Part shown: positions 19,691-32,899 of the stretch, in pieces
Layout of the letters: every line of letters starts with the position of its first letter
Numbering within the stretch: the stretch's first letter is position 1
Assembly (NCBI GenBank): GCA_003313425.1
Contig: NHZP01000017.1
Location: forward strand, 1-64,000
From: Pseudopyrenochaeta lycopersici
Taxonomy: Eukaryota > Ascomycota > Dothideomycetes > Pleosporales > Pseudopyrenochaetaceae
Direction of reading: 5' to 3'
Length of the DNA: 64,000 nt
Made by a program: the position numbers and the translations under genes
Notes under the pieces: generated by a model
Told to the model about the DNA's origin: nothing
The model's database searches: none
Seen by the model: the letters and a program-made list of their open reading frames with translations, nothing else

Positions 19691-19967
19691 CGAAGATCGC
19701 GCTATTTCTGCCTTGTTCTCCTCTTTAATCTTGCATATATATTATGTGTGTGTAGCTATATATATTTCTGTCTTTTGCGTATATAAGCTGCTATTTGTAG
19801 GTTCGTAAAGAGGGGGCTTAGGGGGGGTAGTAGAGTTATCACTTAACTATAGTGTTGATGTTCGCTTAACTATGCCGGCGCGGTAGTACGTGCGTAGGGC
19901 TGCAGCCAATTAGCAATCATTCAACTATAGCGTCGACGCCAAAGTTAAGCGCGTCCATATGGCTAGG
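19691..19967. promoter_or_regulatory. 5' flank shared by TLH copies B and C
   Basis: Nearly identical to 30,950-31,220, including a TATATATA tract and a G-rich AGAGGGGGCTTAGGGGGGG stretch. The identity of the two blocks ends at GCGTCCATATGGCTAG, which marks the edge of the duplicated unit. It is probably the remains of the TLH promoter. Confidence 0.6.
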
Positions 19968-20099
19968 ACACAGTGTTAATGTTATCTAGAACATACTTTT
20001 GCTTAAGTTCTGTTTAGAGCTAATATAAGCTGCTAGTAAATAGGTTGTAGTATTCGTAGCTAACGCGAGGAGCAGCACTAGCTCCTAGTACTCTACCAC

Positions 20100-23000
20100 C
20101 CAGCCTTTTATTATGTTTAGGCACGCTGCCCTCCGCGTTTATACCCTCTTTATTAGAGTCTGAGTCCTCTTTAATAGAACAGAGACGAGTCTCTTTTAGT
20201 ACGGAGCGGAGCTGCTTAGTTATATTAATCTTAATGTTTGCGCTATAGTTATATACATAGAATGCTAGCTAGTTCTCTACCTAGAACGTATCCTGTGTGC
20301 TATGTCTTACGTATCCTAGCTACTCTTGCATAAACTTCTCTTAGAATGTTATCTATTTATTTAACGTAATCTTCTATATATGTATGCTATCTAGCTTCTA
20401 AGATAGCTTAACACCCTCCCCTAAAAGCTCTCTAATTAAGAATATCTGTTTAATATATAAGGCGAGGAATTAGGCGTAGTAGAGCTGTAGGGCGCTAGAC
20501 TAAGATAATTTCTTACAACGTTTTCTACGCTCGCTCTTAGTTAGGAGCTCTTTAGGTGCGCTAGCGACAGGGTGTATTATAATATACTATGCTTCCCTTG
20601 TGGCAGCCGTCGCCAACTAAAAGGTTTGGTGCTCTAAGTTAAATAAGAGTCTATAAACGTGCTTAGTACTATACAATGCCTGCTAATTCTTGAAAGTAAT
20701 TATTATATTATTAAAGAATCTGCTAGATAGCTGCGTTATAGGTCTAAGTAGTCGTCTGATAATTATAAGAAGGTTAAGAAAGAATAAGTGTACGTATTTA
20801 TTTTCTGGCGCAGCAGCTCTTAAACCGGCTTTCTTGCTTCTATAGTTAATTATGTATTATCTTTGTAGTATATTAATAGCCTAGCTACTATTAAACGAAG
20901 TACTTTATGTTACAGTAACAAAGTCCTGTGCTTTGCGCTGTTAGTTACTATACTTAAGTCTGCACATGCACCCTAACACACCTTTAAACTTATAATCCCC
21001 TTTTGCATAGTCAATCTTCTATAAGTATTAGTTAGATGCTATAACCACTTACTCTTTGTTACTAAAACTGCCCTTACTACTATTATCTTCTAAATATTAA
21101 AGTGCTATATTATTGTTAAGGCTGTCCTTATTACTAGAAGCCTTGTCTAAAGTACTGTTAACTTCTTAAACGGATGCCGCATAGGCTTTATAGGTAGCAG
21201 GTAGTGAGTCTACCTACAGATTACTGACGTTAGCAGGGCTAAGATTTAAAAACTCTTTGTTAAAATCTCCTAACTCTATGACAGAGGATAGAAACCCTAC
21301 TATAGAATAAGAGAACGCAATTGTTATGTGCAAAACCTAAAATTAGGTATCTGTCTTATTGCCCCTAGGGGTAAGCTATTAAGAGCATAAAGTTTATTCG
21401 CTAGCTCCTCTAGTGCTTATAGTGCCTTCTATGCTAGAGCAAATATAATAATTAAGGACATCCCCTTTTAGTACTAGTTTGAAATTGTGGCTAATTATTA
21501 CTGTCTTATATAAGTGGCTTTCGCCTGTTGTCTCTAATACCCTAAACTCCTAATTATATATGCCGCATAAGGTTGTTCGTAGCTTATTTATTAATCCGTG
21601 CTAGAAAGAAGACGCCTCTTAGGCAGTTAATATCTTTACTAAGGAGCATTTTATTTGCTACAGTGTAGTTTTCGCAGTTCTTTTAGCGTGTCTGTAGTTA
21701 TTTCTACTAGATTATAAAGCTGTCCTGTAGCTTAAGGTTGCGTTGCTGATTTTAAACTAGATGTTAGTCTACATATATTACTTTTAATAGGGCTATGCTC
21801 CTTAACAGATCTGTGCGTATATAGTCTTATGCGGTGCCAATCTACATTATTTCTAAGAGCTGCTAAAGGAGAAACTAAGCGGTTTGAGCGCCTTAGACAA
21901 GGAAGGCGTAAACCTTCTAGTAATGCTTTAAATTTTGTACGCTCTGCTTCTACTAGATTAATAGTTAATAGCTCCTACTCTCTATAGTAGCGCACTAAGG
22001 CTTTATCGTATTGCTCTGCAGCCTACTAAAAAAGTATTAGCTGTATTATTACATATAGCTTGTCTGCAGCGTTAGCTAACTAAAGTGTAGGGTTTTTTGT
22101 AACTTCTAGAATGCGGTAGAGAAGGTTACACGCTACCTAAGCAATAGTGGACGAAGGCTTTAATCTTATCTCTTGATAGTCTTCTATATTAAATCGCAGC
22201 ATACATTTATGCTGTAGGTTTAGCCCTATGAATTCTACAATAATAGATAATAGATTTCTCTACACAGCATGCTTAAATTGTTTAGTATAAGCGTTTCCGT
22301 GTTCACTTAGGTATTTATGTAGATAGTAATCTATAGCTGTGCTTGTAAAGTCCTTAATATTTTCCTGCGCATATCTTAGGAGCTTCTCTTAGAGTACTAT
22401 AGACTTCTCCTTAGCGTGTTTGCTATATTTCTCTTATAGGCTAGGTAGTAGATCTTTCTACAGCGCAGGCTTATTATTATTACGATTAGCGACTCTTATA
22501 AGCTCTTAGCTTATCTACTAACTAATATAGGATATTATAAGGCTTATTAGCTTTCCTTCCTACTTTGTAGTCCTAAGAAGTGCCTAGATATTGACGAAGC
22601 GATGTGCTGGCTCTAAGAGAGCTAAGTGGTACATCCTGTAGTATATATTGCTGCTTATAGTAGAGAGAAAGTCGCGTGGACGAGTACTAGAGGAATAAGG
22701 CTCTGCATCTAACTCTAAATTAGGGAAGAATAGGCTTTGTACTGCTCTCCTATTATGTGTTTCTAGTAGGTCTGCCAGCTTATTCTAATTAGTTAATTAG
22801 ATGTTAAATCTAAGCTAGCTACGAATTTGCGAAACAACTTTAATAACCTAGTTAAATGCGGCGAACTAAAACTATATAGACTAATAGTTAGTATCTATTA
22901 AGGAATAGGCTTAAATATATAACCTACTTACGTCATCTATTCTACAGCTTACTATCTATTTAAATGTAGATATATTAAATATAGCCTGCCTAATTAGAAA

Positions 23001-23850
23001 TTAGCACTACTGTGTACTTATCCAATTCTATCTTTTATTTTTCTATAACGTAGCTAGCCGCCGCACTAGAAATTTTACTCTACTACTAAGCCTAAGATAC
23101 TCTAATATTTACTGCTCTACTACTTTATTTGAATCCTAGAATAGCTTAGGATTTTTAGACAATAATATAGTAAGCTCAGTCTATATCTGTCTATGGTTAT
23201 CCGGCAAAATAGCATCTTTACGATTAGCTTGAAGCTTAATATGCAAGTGCGCTGGTAGCGCATCTATTATTAGGGTTAGCCTACATTTACTAGCGTGTTT
23301 AGGGGGTGGCACCTCTATTATAAATGTCGCACACCTACTATTACTCTGCTTCTAACAACTAGGAATATTATAGATACTCTTTTAATACTTCTACTTAATA
23401 GTTGCCTGCTATAAGCTCTGCCTTCTCTCTAACAACGCTACTCTAGTCTTCAAACGATAGGAACTCCTCGTCAGCCTCTCGCGCGTTCTCGCTCGCACCT
23501 ACAGCACCTAGAGCCTAGCTTCCTTTTTGCTTAAGATAGTCTATTATCTGCTGTACATGCGCTTTACTGCAAGCGACCTGCAGCTGATAGTTTATATCTC
23601 GCCGAAGAACTCCTAATTCTTTAAAAATCTAGCAAAGGCGGCGCTTATAGGATTTGCTGATAGTTCTGTTTGTACTAATACTCTACTCTAGAGTAAGCGC
23701 GTTAATTAGAAATTTAGCAGTAACTAGCTAGTATAGTGTAGCTTGGTTGTAGACGGAGTCTCCCTCCTTAAGCTGCATCTGCTGCTTCTTTCTCGCCTTA
23801 GTCTAGTTATTAGCAACTTTGCGTTTTAGGAGCTGCATTTTAGAGGTTAA
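20100..23850 (-). pseudogene. Full-length RIP-decayed copy of unknown gene X
   Basis: The 5' part (23,300-23,850) is homologous to 7,552-8,082. Further along, the same minus-strand direction gives recognisable peptide stretches broken by TAG stops, such as YYRMYHLALLEPAHRFVNI near 22,620 and LLSIIVEFIGLNLQHKCML near 22,220. The original protein was probably over 1,000 residues. I do not recognise it as a known transposase, polymerase or helicase. It lies directly upstream of TLH copy B in the duplicated layout. The TLH-gene-X adjacency also holds in the RIP-free island, although the order is different. Exact ends and frame are uncertain. Confidence 0.45.
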
Positions 23851-23959
23851 GGTAGAAGATTAAGAGAGTAAGGTGTTTAGGGACAGAAGACTTCTATAGA
23901 GCTGACGTGGCTAAGCCATTTTAGCGTAGGACTAGAATTGGCGAAGCGCTGTTGCTAGC

Positions 23960-24100
23960 ACGGACCTCTGCCCCTAGGGGCGAGCGTCTGCTAGTAAGTT
24001 GATTAGAGCCAGCCAGCTTTCGCCCCTAGGCGCCAACTCGATCCTTGCCCCTGGGGGCAACCTAACCCTAGGTTAGTAGTACAGTTTAGGAACATAGTAT
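23960..24100. promoter_or_regulatory. GC palindrome cluster upstream of gene X copy 2
   Basis: Contains GCCCCTAGGGGC, GCCCCTAGGCGCCAACTC and TTGCCCCTGGGGGCAACC. It is collinear with 8,205-8,345, including the downstream TACAGTTTAGG-ACATAGTAT, despite RIP of the adjacent gene. A single GCCCCTAGGGGT also occurs at about 21,361. Confidence 0.5.
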
Positions 24101-25745
24101 CTGTCTACTAAAATACTATTACTTGATTTTCCTAACTCTTAACTCTATAAAACTACCTACTAAAACTCTACTATCTCCCTCTATACTATTTTAAATTACT
24201 TAACTCTTTTCTTTTGTTTTCTATAATACTACCTAGTACATCCCTTTTGTCTATCTATACTATATTCTATTACTTTACTTTTTTTTAACCTTAATAACAT
24301 AAAACTACCTTCTACTTACTACTCTCTACTTATACTAACTTTAAATAATATTTCTTAATAACTTTAAACCTATTTCTACTATCCTATTTTCTTAAAATTC
24401 TATATCTTAATTTTACTACTTCTACTATACTACCTACTCTATTACTTATAACTTACTATTCTTCTCTACTATATTATATTACTTTACTTTCGTTTTTTTT
24501 ATAAAACTATTTACTACTTAGTCTTTAACTACTTACTACTTACTTTAATTATTCTTATTAACTTTAAAACTATTCCTACTATTTTATTCTTTTTAAATTC
24601 GGAACTTTTATAATATTACTTCTACTATACTATCTACTCTCTATTACTTATAATATCTCTATTTACTATACTCTTTTATATTATTATACTATCTTTTTTT
24701 TTTCTAATTAATACTACTTACTATCTATTCTTCTTTAACCTCTATTTTATTACTTTACTTTCTTTTGTTTCTATTTTATTACTTTACGCTTTTTAACTTA
24801 TCTTTTATTACTATACTCTTTTTAACCTCTTTCTTTTAATTATAGTTACTTATTATTTACTCTTCTTTATACTATATTTTAATTATTTTACCTTCCTCTT
24901 CTTTTTTCCTATTAATACTACTAACCTATTATTTACTTTTACTTCTTTTACTACTACTTTATCTACTTTTATTTTATCTACTTACTTATTAACTACTTTA
25001 CCTACTACTTAACTTACTACTTTCTTATCTACTTCTTTATCTACTATATTACCTACTACTATATTATCTACTCTTTTACTTACTACTACTTTAGCTATAC
25101 TTTTACTTACTATCTTATTTTCTACTATCTTACTTTCTACTATCTTATATACTACTATCTTACATACTACTATCTTACATACTACTATTTTATCTTCTAC
25201 TTTACTTACTTCTGCTTTACTTACTGCTACTTTACCTACTACTTTCTTCTTTACTACTATTTTATTTACTTTACTTTAAAAACTATTCTTTACTATAAGA
25301 TTATTAATTATTAACTCTAATATTTTTACTCTTCTTTTCTTTTTATCTTTTAACTTTTATATTTTAATAACTTCTTATTATACTACTATAAAAGTTATAC
25401 TACTATATTTCTAGAATAATTTTATATACTATAGCTTCTTACTATTGTTATTTATATAGTATTTCCTACTAAGACTTATATATAAACTTAACTTTTCTTA
25501 AAATTAACCTAATTATAGCTATTTTATATATTATTTAAAGTAGCTAGCTATTCTTTACTCTCTTTCTAATGTCTTATATTAAATTACTTTACTCTCTTTC
25601 TTCTTTTTCTTATTTAACGTAGCTAGCTATTCTCTACTCTCCTTCTAATATCTTATATTAAATTACTTTACTCTCTTCTTCTTTTTTCTTATTTAAACTA
25701 GTTAACTATTCTTTTATAAATACTATATAAAATATATCTATTTTC
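24101..25745. repeat. AT-rich, G-depleted subtelomeric block (copy 3)
   Basis: From about 24,300 it is nearly identical to 991-2,395. The first 150 bases resemble the ~80-bp telomere-adjacent repeat. It holds a three-unit version of the 15-bp array (25,138-25,182). No gene seen. Confidence 0.8.
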
Positions 25746-26802
25746 TTCTTTCCTCTTCTAAGATACTATATATAATACTAGCTACTCCTTTACTAGTAAT
25801 ATGCTTAAAAATCCGCCTATCTTGATATACCTCTCCTATCCATCTACCTAGCTCCTCCTTACTATCTACCTGCCCTCGATATCCTACCTCCCAAAGCCTA
25901 CTATCTTGAATTCCTCTACCTACCTCTAGCTTTGCTTTTGCCTCTGCTGCTACTTGTAGCCCATATAGTACTGCTATCGCTACGTTCGGCTATGCGCAAT
26001 CTGCCTGCCTACTACTCTGCTTACTGCTCTGCTTGCTGCTCTGCTTACTACCCTGCGTTCTGCCGCAGAGATACTCTATTATCCTACACTTCCAGCACGT
26101 TTGAACCTCCTTTTTATACCTTACCCTGCTTCGCAGCTCCTCTATATCCTGCAACTCCTCCTGCCTAAGCCGCGGACACTGCCACAGACTATGTACTGCC
26201 GCCTCGCGCTCTCTCTGCTCGAGCTCCTGCTCGGCCTGCTGCTCAGCCTGCTGCTTGGCCTGCTGCTCGGCCTGCTGCTTGGCCTGCTGCTTGGCCTGCT
26301 GCTCGGCCTGCTGCTCAGCTTGCTGCTCGGCCTGCTCGGCCTGCTGCTCAGTCTGCAGCTCAGTCTGTTGCTCCGCCTCTTCCTCCTCTTGCTGCCCTGC
26401 CTTATACTCCTCCTCCTCTTCCTCCTGCTGTACTGCTACCTTGCCCTCCTCCCTCCTGAATACTTCATGCAACATACCCCAGCAGTATGGACACGTCGTC
26501 TGCGATAGCTCATCGAGCTTCGCCCGTACTACCTGCTCCTGCCTCGCCTGTACCTGCTCCTCGTCCTGCCACTGTTTCTGCCCTCTATACTCCTGCTCCT
26601 CACAGTTATCGCAGAACGCTATCTCTGCGCCTTCTGCTGCCCTGTCTGCTGCGCCGCCTACTCCTGTATCTGCTCTTGCCTGTAGCTGTCTGCAAGATAA
26701 TCGCCTGCCGTCTATATACTGACTTATTACTGCTCTTCGACAGCCTAATGTGCTGATAAACGCGTCTATCACGTCGCTATCGTTCATCGGTTGCTGCTCC
26801 TT

Positions 26803-26880
26803 AGCCTCTGCCTCTGCCTCAGCCTCTGCCTCTGCCTCTGCCTCTGCCTCTGCCTCTGCCTCTGCCTCTGCCTCAGCCTT
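26803..26880. repeat. TCTGCC hexanucleotide array in TLH copy C
   Basis: About 12 units encoding Ala-Glu alternation on the minus strand, between the helicase C-lobe and the C-terminal zinc region. The equivalent arrays at 15,531 and 37,736 differ in length. Confidence 0.85.
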
Positions 26881-29800
26881 CTGCCACTGCTGTTCTTGCA
26901 CGACTAGAATTACTGCCTTGCCTGCCCCTCGCGCTCGCCCGCTCTCCTGCACGAAATTAACTATCCCCCACGGCCTCTCTACATGCAGCGTGAAGAGCAC
27001 CTGCGCGATATCTACTCCTACTCTAAGCGCTGACGTGCACGTGATTAGCCCTCCTGACTGCCTCCACCTCTCTAGCACCTCTGCGCGCTTGGGCATGCCT
27101 GCGTGGTACGCTACGCAGCCTAGCTGCCCCGCTAGCTGCTTACACAGCGCCTTGCTGCGATAGTACACAACCCCTTTCGCTCTTGCTACCTCTTGTCCTC
27201 CTACTACCTCTGCTACCTGCGCGCTACTAAGTAACCTTGCCTTGTCTATCAGCCTGCGCGCGAGCTCTACAGCCGTCTCCTGCAGCTCTACCTTACGCCT
27301 GCAGCGTACTACTGTATACTGCGTCCTACGTTGCTGCGTTGTCTCTGCGCGGATAATTGTTACTCCGCGCATTAACATTACCTCTTGTAGCTGCCTCTCC
27401 TGCGACGGCGGTAACGTAGCTGTAAGTAGTACCTGCTGGTACGGCAGCAGCCGAAGATCCTTTAGCCTATGCAGCTTTGTCTGCTACGAGTCTGCTGTAA
27501 TAATAACATGCGACTCATTAACTACTACCCGCTGTAGCACGCCCTGCCGTGTAAGTAAGCTGGCGTATGAGAGAAACTGCCTGCTGCTACTCCCTACGTG
27601 ATCAGCGCTAACTACTATAATAGTAGCTAGCGTCCAGCGGTTCTGATAGTCGCCCTCAACCCCTGCCTTCCACTCAGCTGCCTTAATACCTGCCTGCCTA
27701 AGCTGTAGGAGCATATCCTAGATTAGTGCACGATATAGTACAACGAAGATCGTAATGCTACCTATCTCTACCTTCTGTTCTGCCTGCTGCTGCTTAAGTA
27801 CTGCTGGAGCAAATGCGAGTAGCGTCTTACCTCTGCCTGTTGGTAGTACTACTACTAGCGGACTGAGCCCTCGTACAACAGCCTGTAGTGCGATCTCCTG
27901 TGTAGCTGACTTGTACTTGACTAGATAATTAGCTAAGAGACAGAGCACCTGTCGAACAGCGTCCTCAAGCCCTCTCTTCTCCTTGTTGCCCTTGCCTTAA
28001 GCAGATACTGCTGCTACAGCCGCGGTACCCTCTTCGCCTACCCTCGCCCTCTTCTGCCTACAGCTGTGCTCGCTACTATCCTGCGCCTGCTTAGTAACGC
28101 CTCCCCCCTGTTTCCGCTTCGATAGCTGCTTCTCCTGCTGCTTCTCTTTCTCTGCCCCTGCCCCTGCCCCTACTCCTGCCCCTGCCTCTGCGAAGCCAAG
28201 AAACGCGTGCCACGTACAGCTCAGCGTGCGGAACACGTTAATTGACCGCGCGCTGAGCCCCTGCACCAGATTAGCCTGCACAGCGTACGCTACCATGCCA
28301 ATCGCTGTCGTCCGCCCGTTCTGTAGCTTAAGCGGATCCTCGCCATCGTCCTCGCTGCCTGCCTCTGCCTCCTCTGCTGTCCTACCTTGAGCTAGCTCTG
28401 CGCGATAGCTGGCAGCAAACCGCTCGCCTACTACCTCCCTCCTAATCCCTACAGCAGTATGGCGGTAGTCCTGCGTCGTTAACCGCGTGCCCAGCCAGGC
28501 TGCTGACTCAGCCGCTATCACACGCGTTAATTGATCTGTCTCCTACGGGCCCTGCTTATTAGCCTAGAGATAGTTAGTCGTGTGCGCTGACGCCTGCTTC
28601 CCTAGCCCGCTGAGCAGCATCGCCCGCAGTGGCCGTGCGTAGAGCAGGTACGCCGTAATTAGCTGTCCTACTGCCTCTGGCAGGAAGCGCGCTACTACCT
28701 TAGGCTGATCCTACTGCGCCTGCGTCTTGTGGTAGCGCGTTACTAGCGTTACCTGCCTATTAATTACGTAGAGGTTGCGATCCTGAAGCACCCTGTTCCG
28801 CTACTGAACTGAGAGCAGCTTAGACCTACGCGCTGGCTGGCCGCCTGTTACGTGGACCGCGAGGCAGAGTAGGTCAAGAAAGCGATTAATCTGGCGTAGG
28901 TGCTGCCGCACCCTGCGTCTGTTCTACTGTACTAGCTGCTGCGCGTCCTCCTGCTGCTCGCTTGCTACCCCCTTCTGCTGCTTATATAAGCGCTGGCCTG
29001 CTGGCGTAGTTGACAGCTGCTGCAGCATCTACTGCTCGCCCTCCTGCAGGCGTGCTGCTGAGAGAAACGAGAGCCCACGCTGTACTATACTCACGTCGTC
29101 TTGGATCGCTGCGAGATTAAGAGGTGGCGGGCTGCTAGCCGTCTGCTGCTGCTGCTGCTGCTGCTGCTTCGCCCTCTCCTCCTGCTCCTGCTCCTGCTCC
29201 TGCTGTACCTAGAGCACCTGCTCCTACAGTACCTGCGCAGCCTCTGCTACAATACCCTGTGCTATCGCGCAGAGCTGCGCTAGCGCAACAGGACGGCCCT
29301 TAATAAAGAACGTCTGCTGATTAGCTGACTACTACATACTACCTGCAATGCTGCTAGGCGTCTGTTGCGAGATAAACTTAGCGTATGCTAGCAGGCTTAG
29401 CATTGTGCTTATTGGGCTGTGTGAGCTGTCTACGAGGTGCCTAGCTCGCTTCTGCAGTAGTACCAGCGTCTCTGTAGCGCCTTGATTACTGCGCTGCGCG
29501 GAGGGCAGGAAGGCCTTAGCTGCTATTACCCTTACGCAGTACACAAGCGAGCTAAGCAGTGTTGAATACTCTGCTGCCCTACGCAGCCGCAGCGTCTCTG
29601 GATTGATACCTAGCACGGTAAGGAAGTGTATAACGCCGCTCTTAAACGGCTGGTGGACAACCTCCTGGCAGATCAGCTCCTTAAACAGGCGCAGCACGTA
29701 CTTCTGCTGATCTTGAGCTACCTGGCTGTCGCTGCTATCCTGGTGGTACGAGAGAAGCTTCTAGAGCCTCCTAGCTGCTAGCCTCTGCCTACTATGCCAG

Positions 29801-30659
29801 GGGAATAGGCGGGCGATATGCTGCAGTCCGTGCTCTGCCTCTGCCTCGGCCTCGTCCTGCTGCTGCTGCTGCTGCTCCTCCTCTATAGCGACTAGGCGCA
29901 GGCAGTAGCAGAGCAGACGAGCCCACAGCCTGGCCGCGCGCTGCTGGCTCTCCTTATTCTGTATCTTGGCCAGCAGCCGTACGTCAGGCTTATGCGCCTT
30001 GGCACTACGCAGCTAGCGCAGCGTATTGATCGCAAGCGTGCTGAGGCCCTGTACCGCCTGCTCTACTAGCTGCTCTACTGCGGCTACTAGCTGCTGCAGC
30101 GCAGGCTCGTCGTCGCCTGGCAGCCGGATCGCGTGGGCTAGCAGCCTCTAGTTAGGATAGGCCTGCAGGTGCTCCTCCTAGCGCGTCCTCTTGATCCAGC
30201 CTGTACGGTCCTTGGCGGCCGTCTCCTCTGCGATGCGATCCATGGCCTCGCTATCCTCGCGCTTAAGGGCCTGCCAGCTTAACGTGAGATGAGCTAGCGC
30301 CTCCTGCTGCTGTTGCTGCTCTGTCTGCTGTCGCCCTGCCTGCTGCTGCCGTGCCTGCTGCTGCCCTGCCTGCTGCTGCCCTGCCTGCTGCTGCCCTGCC
30401 TGCTGCTATTCTGCCTGCGCCTGCTGCTCAGCTGCCTCCTCCTCCTCCTGCTCCTCCTCCTCCTCCTGTACAATAAAATAGCGAACGTAGCGGCGCTCGC
30501 GGAAGAAGGTCTGTACCTTAACAGCCTTCTATAGCTGCGTCACCTGCTCCTGATACAAGGCAGCTGAGGCAGATGACTAGCGCATAAGCTTAACGCTATG
30601 TTGCTGATTAATATGCTGCTGTATCTTCGCGCGGCTTGTACTAATAAAGCTACAGACGC

Positions 30660-30664
30660 TACTG

Positions 30665-30713
<49 letters not shown>

Positions 30714-30714
30714 A
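30660..30714. repeat. CTG trinucleotide array in TLH copy C
   Basis: About 17 CTG units, against about 12 at the matching place in copy B (19,424-19,460). Length variation between otherwise near-identical copies shows these arrays are unstable. Confidence 0.85.
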
Positions 30715-31220
30715 GAGGCAGAGGAACCCGTCCTGCGCTGGCCCGAGCGCCTTGATAGGGCTGCTATAGGGTGCTGGCTGGGCCACCTCTGCTGGCGCGA
30801 GGAGCGTAAAATCCTCGTATAAGGCGAGCTGCGCTCTCCGCGCTGCTGCATGCATGCTATGGTGCTCCTTGAGGTGCCTATTAAGGCTATAGACGGCGTA
30901 GCGATGCTCGCGGCAAATAAGTACCCTATAGGCTAGAAATCGCGCGAAGATCGCGCTATTTCCGCCTTGTTCTCCTCTTTAATCTTGCATATATATTATA
31001 TATATATAGCTATATATATTTCTGTCTTTTGCGTATATAAGCTGCTATTTGTAGGTTTATAAAGAGGGGGCTTAGGGGGGGTAGTAGAGTTATTACTTAA
31101 CTATGGTGTTGATGTTCGCTTAACTATGCCGGCGCGGTGGTACGTGCGTAGGGCTGCAGCCAATCAGCAATTATTTAACTATGGCGTTGACGCCAAAGTT
31201 AAGCGCGTCCATATGGCTAG

Positions 31221-32895
31221 TACTATTTTATTAATTTATTATTTTTATTTCTATTTACTTTTACTTTTACTAATTTACTATACTAATAACTCTACTAATA
31301 TATTTATCTACTTCTTTCTCTTTCTCTTTCTCTTTTCTTATATATTTTCTTTGTCTATAATTTTATCTTCCTACTATTCTTCTTCTTTCTTATCTTCTTC
31401 TTTTAATCTAAGCGGTTGCCTTTTACTATCTTATTTATCTCCTAACCTAAGCGGTTCTCTATATACTTCTCTCTTTCTTATAATACTTCTTCGTGTAACA
31501 CCTTACGTGTATTTCTCTTCTTCTATAGAGTTATCTTTCTAATTTTAGTTCTAACCCTAACAGAACTTTATACTACGTCCTCTTCTTCTACGCTTTACAG
31601 CCGCCCTCTCTTCTCTTTATAATACCTAACGGGCCCTCTACCTACTCTTTCTTCCTTACTCTTGCCCTCTCGTCCTGCTACGCTTAACTTCTTTTCTGCA
31701 CTAATAAGTCTACCTACCCTCCTCTTCTCCTAAATCAGACGCTTTCCCTACTTCTTATTCCTCCCTCTCTACTAAAAAACAGGTTATAGTTATAGACTAC
31801 TATTACAGGTTGCTGTTACAGGTCGCTGTTACAGGTTACTGTTACAGGTCGCTGTTATAGGTTATAGATAACGGGAACCTAGGTACGCGCTCTTTCTAGC
31901 CTTAAGCAGTTATCTAATTATTAAACTATCTCCTAAACCTAGTAATTATCTTCCTACGTTTATTTTTTATCTTCTAACACCTTACAGCTCCTAACTTCTA
32001 TTCTGACAGGGACGTAAGTTAGTTTCTGCCTTTCTAACTTTTAATCTAGCCTAAACCTAAATCCTCTCCTCTTTCTCTACTGTTTTATAGTTTACGGGTG
32101 CTCTCTCTTCCTTCTCCTAACCTAAGTAGTTTAGCTAAGTTTCTTCTTTCTCTTCTTTCTTCTCTTTCTCCCTAACCTAAGCGGTTTAGCTAGGTTTCTT
32201 CCTTCTCTCCTTACTACCTCTTCTCTCCCTAACCTAAGTAGTTTAGCTAGGTTTTTCTTTCTCTTCTTTCTTTCTACTTCTCTATAAAGCTCTACTTCTT
32301 TTTCTATACTAGATAGGCCTACCTCTAACTTTTTTTCTTTTACGTAAGCCTTTCTCTTAACTTAAATTACTATCTTTACTTAAATAAAACTTCTGTCCCT
32401 AATAGAAACAAATCTCTAATTTCTCTTACTTTTCTATTTCTAGCTCTCTACTTCTTCTTCTTACTTAAATTGTAGTATAATCTGTATTGCTGTTACTATT
32501 ACGTTACTAAAAAACTCTTCCTAAACTCGCGCTTTATACCGCCCCTTAAGCTACTTCGTATACTCCTTAGTACTATTACTAGTATATCTATACTTTTGTA
32601 TAACCTCTACTCTGTTACTGAATCCTATTACTGTAAATACTATTAGTATAATTACATTTAGCTATTAATATTTCGCCTTATTATCTTCTCTTGTTGCGTA
32701 GTACTTTTAACTTACTTAGTACTGCCTGCAGCTGTAAATACCTCCCTTATCCTAAATCTTCTGCTAAAACGTATCTACTTCTCTCCTACTTACTCTATCG
32801 TACGCAGTACACTGTATTATATAGTACTCTGTCCATACACCCTCTTATTCCTCTATCCCTTGTCCAAGTACTTAGTATATAACACACCTATACTA
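31221..32895. other. AT-rich non-coding stretch with short tandem repeats
   Basis: No gene was seen. It starts where identity with the 5' flank of copy B ends. It is pyrimidine-rich on the plus strand. Three ~55-60-base units built on CCTAACCTAAGCGGTTTAGC lie near 32,115, 32,170 and 32,230. Confidence 0.55.
31801..31865. repeat. 13-bp tandem array, 5 units
   Basis: Five consecutive 13-base units of the type TGTTACAGGTCGC, with T/C and A/G variants. Isolated in AT-rich non-coding sequence. Confidence 0.9.
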
Positions 32896-32899
32896 AAGC

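Larger units (their letters stand above)
25750..30950 (-). pseudogene. Telomere-linked RecQ-like helicase (TLH), copy C, RIP-decayed
   Basis: Collinear and nearly identical with copy B. The longest open piece is 25,990-27,378 (462 codons), covering the helicase C-lobe: TSALRVGVDIAQVLF, ERPWGIVNF and QESGRARGAGK (about 26,930-26,950). After it come the Ala-Glu hexanucleotide array, Cys pairs CDNC and TCPYC, and the KQSSKQSS tail. Walker A LPTGRGKTLL lies at about 27,820-27,855. The DExH box reads NESHV, consistent with a G-to-A change of Asp. The recombinase-like part keeps TTQDYRHT (about 28,465) and NGRTTAIGMVAY (about 28,300). The N-terminal finger region is near 30,600-30,930. The frame is broken by many TAG codons, often at the same sites as in copy B. 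Not functional. Confidence 0.85.

Noticed and set aside
31801..31865. 13-bp repeats as a possible CRISPR-like array
   Set aside because: Units are contiguous without spacers, and this is a eukaryotic chromosome end.
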